This document shows positions 36,164 to 40,495 of a DNA stretch of 40,495 bases, in pieces. Under the pieces are notes generated by a model. The model saw only the letters and a list, made by a program, of their open reading frames with translations. It was not told the DNA's origin and searched no databases. The position numbers and the translations under genes were made by a program. This DNA comes from UBA1715 sp964346725. Its GTDB lineage: Bacteria; Bacteroidota; Bacteroidia; Bacteroidales; UBA1715. The stretch is from NCBI GenBank assembly GCA_964346725.1, contig CAYFVM010000019.1:1-40495 (forward strand), written 5' to 3'. Within the stretch, counting starts at the first letter, position 1. Every line of letters starts with the position of its first letter.

Positions 36164-36171
36164 TATATTTG
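36164..36171 (+). promoter_or_regulatory. -7 box of ffh
   Basis: TATATTTG matches TAnnTTTG, 25 bases before the ffh start. The -33 element is not clear. Confidence 0.5.
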
Positions 36172-36196
36172 TGGCGGACAGTAAAAGGACTAATCT

Positions 36197-37528
36197 ATGT
36201 TTGAGAATCTATCGGAACGATTAGAAAAATCGTTCAAATTACTAAAAGGACAAGGAAAAATTACCGAAATCAACGTTGCCGAAACGTTAAAAGATGTACG
36301 ACGCGCATTGCTCGATGCCGATGTTAACTATAAAATAGCGAAACAATTTACTGAAAATGTAAAAGAAAAAGCCCTTGGTCAAAACGTGCTTACCGCCGTT
36401 AAACCAGGCGAAATGATGACAAAAATCGTCCATGACGAACTTACGCTTCTCATGGGTGGGGAAAAAACCGACCTCAACCTTAAAGGAAATCCAACGATTA
36501 TTTTGATGTCGGGTTTGCAAGGTTCCGGGAAAACTACCATGTCGGGAAAACTTGCCAACATGCTTAAAACCAAACAAGGTCGTCACCCGCTTCTTGTTGC
36601 CTGCGACGTGTACCGTCCGGCTGCTATAAACCAGTTGCAAGTTTTAGGCGAGCAAATTGGAGTGCCTGTGTATGCTGACACTACCTCGTCTGACCCGGTT
36701 GCTATTGCGCAAGCCGCTATAAAACAAGCGAAACTTAATAGCCAAGATGTGGTGATTGTGGATACTGCGGGTCGTTTGGCTATTGACGAAGCCATGATGA
36801 CGGAGATTTCCAACATTAAAAATGCCATCGACCCACAAGAGATTTTGTTTGTGGTTGATTCCATGACCGGTCAAGATGCAGTGAACACCGCAAAAGAATT
36901 CAACGACAGACTAAACTTTGACGGTGTTGTTCTTACCAAACTCGATGGTGATACTCGTGGTGGTGCCGCTCTTTCGATTCGTTCGGTTGTTGACAAACCT
37001 ATAAAATTTGTTGGTACGGGCGAAAAATTAGAAGCAATTGACATCTTCTACCCTGAACGTATGGCCGACAGAATTCTCGGCATGGGTGATATTGTTTCGT
37101 TGGTAGAACGCGCTCAAGAACAATACGACGAGGAAGAAGCTCGCAAACTCCAAAAGAAAATTTCAAAGAATCAATTCAATTTTGAAGATTTCCTTGCCCA
37201 AATTCAACAAATCAAAAAAATGGGTAACCTGAAAGATTTGGCATCAATGATTCCGGGTATGGGTAAAGCTTTGAAAAATGTTGATATAGACGATGACGCA
37301 TTCAAAGGTATCGAAGCAATTATTCGCTCAATGACTCCCGAAGAACGAGCAAACCCTATCATTTTGAATGGTTCTCGCCGTAAACGAATTGCAACCGGCA
37401 GCGGAACCTCAATACAAGAAGTAAACAAATTGATGAAACAATTTGAAGAAACGAAGAAAATGATGAAAATGGTTACCAACAGCAAAGGGAATCGCATGAT
37501 GCAACAGATGATGCCAGGAATGAGATAA
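36197..37528 (+). CDS. ffh: signal recognition particle protein Ffh (SRP54)
   Basis: Ffh with 4.5S RNA targets membrane and exported proteins to FtsY and SecYEG. The 443 residues contain the N domain (1-90), G domain with GLQGSGKTT (P loop, about 105-113), DVYRPAAINQL, DTAGRLAIDE, TKLDGDTRGGAALS and GTGEKLEAI, and the Met-rich M domain ending MMKMVTNSKGNRMMQQMMPG. Length is normal. The folD gene begins 21 bases later. Confidence 0.97.
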   Translation: MFENLSERLEKSFKLLKGQGKITEINVAETLKDVRRALLDADVNYKIAKQFTENVKEKALGQNVLTAVKPGEMMTKIVHDELTLLMGGEKTDLNLKGNPTIILMSGLQGSGKTTMSGKLANMLKTKQGRHPLLVACDVYRPAAINQLQVLGEQIGVPVYADTTSSDPVAIAQAAIKQAKLNSQDVVIVDTAGRLAIDEAMMTEISNIKNAIDPQEILFVVDSMTGQDAVNTAKEFNDRLNFDGVVLTKLDGDTRGGAALSIRSVVDKPIKFVGTGEKLEAIDIFYPERMADRILGMGDIVSLVERAQEQYDEEEARKLQKKISKNQFNFEDFLAQIQQIKKMGNLKDLASMIPGMGKALKNVDIDDDAFKGIEAIIRSMTPEERANPIILNGSRRKRIATGSGTSIQEVNKLMKQFEETKKMMKMVTNSKGNRMMQQMMPGMR

Positions 37529-37549
37529 TCTAAATAAATCCTAAATAAT

Positions 37550-38428
37550 ATGGAACTGATTGACGGAAAAAAAGTTAGCGAAACAATAAAACAGCAAATA
37601 GCTGCTGAAGTCGCAGCAATTAAAGCTCGCGGAGAAAAAGTGCCTCACTTGGCTGCAATCCTTGTGGGAACTGATGGCGGAAGCGTTACATACGTGAGTA
37701 ACAAAGTAAAAGCATGCGAACAATGCGGATTCATTTCTACACTCAAAACGTTTGATGAATCTATTTCAGAAGAAACATTGCTCAACACGGTAGACGAATT
37801 CAACAACAATCCTGATATTGATGGATTTATTGTACAACTTCCCTTGCCAAAACACATTGATTCTCAAAAAGTTATTGAAAGAATTGACCCAAGTAAAGAT
37901 GTTGACGGATTTCATCCTATGAACGTAGGAAAAATGATGATTGGACTTCCTACATTCAAATCAGCAACACCTGCGGGTATTTTGGAATTATTGAAATTCT
38001 ACAACATAGAAACTGCCGGAAAACACTGCGTAGTAATAGGACGAAGCAATATTGTTGGAAAACCGGTAAGCGTACTTCTTGCACAAAAAGCATATCCAGG
38101 CGATTGCACCGTGACACTTTGCCACAGTAGAACAAGCAATCTTGAGGAAATTTGCAGAAGTGCCGACATTCTTATTGCAGCACTTGGAGCTCCAGGTTTT
38201 GTAAAAGGGAACATGGTGAAAGAAGGCGCTGTTGTAATAGACGTTGGAACAACACGTGTTCCAACCCCCGAAATCCCACGTGGTTGGAGACTCAAAGGCG
38301 ATGTAGTATTTGACGAAGTTGCGCCAAAATGCAGTTACATAACCCCGGTTCCCGGTGGAGTTGGTCCAATGACAATCTGCTCGCTCATGATGAATACATT
38401 ACAAGCAGCAAAAGGTAAAAAAGCATAA
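37550..38428 (+). CDS. folD: bifunctional methylenetetrahydrofolate dehydrogenase/cyclohydrolase
   Basis: FolD converts 5,10-methylene-THF to 10-formyl-THF. The 292-residue product has YVSNK (Tyr48, Lys52, the YxxxK catalytic pair), VQLPLPKHI, DVDGFHPMNVG, the NADP site GRSNIVGKPVSVLL, and the C-terminal TPVPGGVGPMTICSLMMNT. It lies behind ffh and ends just before a hairpin terminator. Confidence 0.97.
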   Translation: MELIDGKKVSETIKQQIAAEVAAIKARGEKVPHLAAILVGTDGGSVTYVSNKVKACEQCGFISTLKTFDESISEETLLNTVDEFNNNPDIDGFIVQLPLPKHIDSQKVIERIDPSKDVDGFHPMNVGKMMIGLPTFKSATPAGILELLKFYNIETAGKHCVVIGRSNIVGKPVSVLLAQKAYPGDCTVTLCHSRTSNLEEICRSADILIAALGAPGFVKGNMVKEGAVVIDVGTTRVPTPEIPRGWRLKGDVVFDEVAPKCSYITPVPGGVGPMTICSLMMNTLQAAKGKKA

Positions 38429-38436
38429 CAACCTAT

Positions 38437-38462
38437 GACGCACATTGATTGTGCGTCTTTTT
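38437..38462 (+). terminator. intrinsic terminator behind folD, directly before the zeta-like gene
   Basis: An 8-base perfect stem, GACGCACA at 38437-38444 and TGTGCGTC at 38450-38457, with a 5-base loop, is followed by five T. It sits 8 bases after the folD stop and 5 bases before the ATG of the next gene. Confidence 0.8.
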
Positions 38463-38467
38463 ACACT

Positions 38468-39037
38468 ATGACCGAAGGAAAAGAATTGGTAATAATAGGT
38501 GGTCCTAATGGTTCAGGGAAAACAACATTTACGCAAGGATATGTTGAATTACACCCTATGTCCTGTTTGAACGCCGATGAGATTGCCAAAACTATCAATC
38601 CGGAGGACATGAGCAAGGTAAGCGTTAGCGCAGGAAAGATTTTTTTTCAGCGACTAGAAGAGTATAAAAAACGTGGCGAAAGTGTTCTCATAGAAAGTAC
38701 TTTATCCGGTACATATCTCACAAAAATGATGGACGATTTTCACAAAGAAGGATACGAAGTTACACTTGTATATGTGTTTTTATATTCGCCGGAAGTATGT
38801 ATTGAACGAATAAAAGAACGCGTCTTAAAAGGCGGTCATTTTGTGCCCGACAAAGACGTGATTCGGCGCTACTATCGCAGCAAAGAGAATTTTTGGAATA
38901 ACTATAAAAACTCAGCAGACAAGTGGTTTTTGGTGTATAACTCTGAAAATAAGTTCATTTCAATTGCACTTGGAATAAAAAATCAATTTTCTATAGAAAA
39001 TAAAGATTACTTTTATAAATTTGTGGGGAAATTTTAA
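38468..39037 (+). CDS. zeta-toxin-like P-loop kinase
   Basis: From the ATG at 38468 the protein has 189 residues: Walker A GGPNGSGKTTF (11-21), LNADEIAK with Asp37 at the position of the zeta catalytic/substrate Asp, VLIESTLS, and a later Arg-rich stretch VIRRYYRSKENFWNNY. Zeta toxins phosphorylate UDP-N-acetylglucosamine; many chromosomal relatives of this size have unproven roles. The ATG at 38435 is rejected because the intervening bases form the terminator hairpin. No promoter fits between the hairpin and the ATG, so transcription would need read-through from folD or a promoter inside folD. A 68-residue gene follows 8 bases downstream. Confidence 0.82.
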   Translation: MTEGKELVIIGGPNGSGKTTFTQGYVELHPMSCLNADEIAKTINPEDMSKVSVSAGKIFFQRLEEYKKRGESVLIESTLSGTYLTKMMDDFHKEGYEVTLVYVFLYSPEVCIERIKERVLKGGHFVPDKDVIRRYYRSKENFWNNYKNSADKWFLVYNSENKFISIALGIKNQFSIENKDYFYKFVGKF

Positions 39038-39045
39038 TTTTTGGT

Positions 39046-39252
39046 ATGGAAGTAAAAAAGTTTTCAGACCTAAATCTTTATCTAAAAGGGTTCGAGATAG
39101 AGTCTATTGGCAATCAAGCCGTTAAAAAAGCTCAGGAAGAGAATCGTAAAAAAGGAATACCTTTGGTGTATTCTGTTGATGGCAAGATTTACTATGAACT
39201 TGCCGATGGAACTATTACTACAAATAGTCCTTTCAAATCAGAGAAAGGGTGA
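39046..39252 (+). CDS. small conserved protein paired with the zeta-like kinase
   Basis: A 68-residue soluble protein, MEVKKFSDLNLYLKGFEIE, then a basic helix KKAQEENRKKGIPLVYS and a short hairpin DGKIYYELADGTIT. I do not recognise a named domain and it is not like the epsilon antitoxin. The KAQEENR...GIP...G.IYYEL pattern seems familiar as a small protein beside zeta-like kinases in Bacteroidota, which I recall but cannot verify here. Eight-base spacing indicates cotranscription. A toxin-antitoxin relation is a hypothesis. Confidence 0.7.
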   Translation: MEVKKFSDLNLYLKGFEIESIGNQAVKKAQEENRKKGIPLVYSVDGKIYYELADGTITTNSPFKSEKG

Positions 39253-39299
39253 TTTTATATTAACCGCCATATAAAATAAAGGCACAGAAAAGTATTATT

Positions 39300-40495
39300 A
39301 TGAATAATTTACTGAAAGGACTCATCTTTGTAATCGGATTTGTCCCTTGCGTTGGATTTGCGCAAAAAACCGTACAAATTGATGTAAAATCTAATGTTCA
39401 CAGCATTAGCCCATATATTTATGGTGCAAATGCAACTTTTGACAAAGCTACTGCTACCCGCTGGGGAGGAAACAGAAGTACAAGCTATAACTGGGAAACG
39501 AATGCTTCGAATGGTGGTAATGATTACAATTTTATCTCTGATAATCACTATGACTACACTCAAAGTCACACTCCGGCAACTCCTATTTTATCGTCAGTAA
39601 AAACTGCAGATAGCAAAGGACAATATAGCCTCATTTCACTTCAAGCTGGCGGATATGTTGCTGCTGACATGAATGGCGTAGTATCAGAAAACGAAATAGC
39701 CCCAAGTAGTCGATGGAAAGCAGTTTCTTTTAAGAAACAAGATCCTTACACACTTACTCCTGATTTAACAGACGATACCGTATATATTGATGAACTTATC
39801 AATTATCTATCAGAAAATTTAGGACGTGCCGGTGATGGTGGCGTTTCGGCATATGCCATTGATAACGAGCCATACTTGTGGAATCAAACACACGCACGTA
39901 TGCACCCTGAAAAAACTACTCCTGAAGAATTACTAGATAAAACTATCAAACTTTCTTCTGTAATTAGAGAACTTGCTCCCGGGGCTGACATTGTAGGACC
40001 TATGTTTTTTGGCTGGACAGATGCTAACGTATGGGGGTTCGATAATACAACTTGGAGCACCTATAAAAAATATGGTCCTGGCGAATCTGACGTATACCAA
40101 TGGTTCGTAGAATACTACCTCAATAATTTACATCAAAGTGAACTAGAAACGGGGATTCGCCCTATAGATGCTATTGCATTCCATTGGTATCCGGAATCAT
40201 ATGGCACAACAACTCACGCAAGAATTGTGAATGTGACTGGTGATGAAGAAACAAGTACCTCAGAAATGATTGCTCCCGATATGATTGAAGCACGCTTACA
40301 AGCTCCACGCTCTCTTTGGGATACAAAATATTTCTATAAAGATGCTGCCGGCAATAACTCATACGTATGTGTATTAGGCGGAAGAGGCATTATTAAAAAA
40401 ATTCAAAAATCAATTAATACTTTCTACCCTGGAACAAAAATAGCATTCACAGAATTCGAGTTTGGCGCAGAAGACCATTGGTCAGGCGGTTTGAG
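39300..40495 (+). CDS. glycoside hydrolase family 44 endoglucanase/xyloglucanase, N-terminal part
   Basis: The frame from the ATG at 39300 is open for 398 codons to the window end. A signal peptide (about 1-21, ending VGFAQ) is followed by the GH44 signature SPYIYGANATF, TATRWGGNRSTSYNWETNAS, YAIDNEPYLWNQTHARMHP with acid/base candidate Glu190, HWYPES, and AFTEFEFGAEDHWSGG with nucleophile candidate Glu385. Both catalytic glutamates and the motif order fit GH44, which cleaves beta-1,4-glucan and xyloglucan chains. The remaining catalytic sequence and any sorting tail or binding module lie beyond the window. No clear promoter is seen in the 47-base spacer. Confidence 0.93.
   Translation, partial: MNNLLKGLIFVIGFVPCVGFAQKTVQIDVKSNVHSISPYIYGANATFDKATATRWGGNRSTSYNWETNASNGGNDYNFISDNHYDYTQSHTPATPILSSVKTADSKGQYSLISLQAGGYVAADMNGVVSENEIAPSSRWKAVSFKKQDPYTLTPDLTDDTVYIDELINYLSENLGRAGDGGVSAYAIDNEPYLWNQTHARMHPEKTTPEELLDKTIKLSSVIRELAPGADIVGPMFFGWTDANVWGFDNTTWSTYKKYGPGESDVYQWFVEYYLNNLHQSELETGIRPIDAIAFHWYPESYGTTTHARIVNVTGDEETSTSEMIAPDMIEARLQAPRSLWDTKYFYKDAAGNNSYVCVLGGRGIIKKIQKSINTFYPGTKIAFTEFEFGAEDHWSGGL

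Noticed and set aside
38435..38467. Longer N terminus for the zeta-like kinase
   Set aside because: These codons are the folD terminator hairpin and T tract.

Overview
The window comes from an AT-rich Bacteroidota genome, most likely a Bacteroidales member. The evidence is the recurring TTG-N19-21-TAnnTTTG promoters, two proteins with type IX secretion (T9SS) C-terminal sorting tails, InlB-type and SprB-type repeats, and a DUF2723 (TMEM260-like) membrane protein. The sequence is a draft assembly: 100 Ns interrupt a gene at 28059-28158, and both window ends cut genes.

Layout. 1-624: the 5' part of an unlisted minus-strand REP-associated tyrosine transposase (RAYT, Y1_Tnp/HUH) gene, with two copies of a ~100-bp element that has inverted-repeat ends; one copy is read through by the RAYT frame. 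636-6951 (minus): a START-like protein, asnS, the DUF2723 protein and thiL. 7066-11793 (plus): a ROK sugar kinase, an LtaS-like sulfatase-fold membrane enzyme and a NagZ-like GH3 lipoprotein, closed by a perfect bidirectional terminator. 11867-17547 (minus): an OmpA-family lipoprotein and a 1512-residue T9SS surface protein built from InlB and SprB repeats. 17799-18669: a decayed IS30-family transposase. 18747-22096 (plus): a PhoR/PhoB-like two-component system, beta-phosphoglucomutase, SufE and a MIP18-family Fe-S protein. 22093-26642 (minus): plsY, a large secreted CAP/OmpA-like protein and dgt. 26810-30979 (plus): a T9SS polysaccharide deacetylase broken by the gap, a TPR-CAP protein, rnhB and a small HTH protein. 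31003-36016 (minus): an envelope/isoprenoid operon, ispB-like, lolD, an M23 peptidase, dxr and rseP. 36197-39252 (plus): ffh, folD, then a zeta-toxin-like kinase with a 68-residue partner. 39300-end: a GH44 endoglucanase that runs off the window.

How the genes fit together. Most are core functions: translation, thiamine, folate, phospholipid and isoprenoid synthesis, SRP, Fe-S assembly and envelope maintenance. The accessory part consists of secreted, surface and carbohydrate-active proteins (GH3, GH44, polysaccharide deacetylase, InlB/SprB protein, two CAP proteins), suggesting a polysaccharide-using, surface-active lifestyle. The most unusual items are the RAYT gene with a palindromic element translated into it, the assembly gap that begins at what looks like the first strand of an InlB repeat, and the zeta-like/68-residue pair that starts directly behind a terminator hairpin. 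I saw no tRNA, rRNA or CRISPR array.
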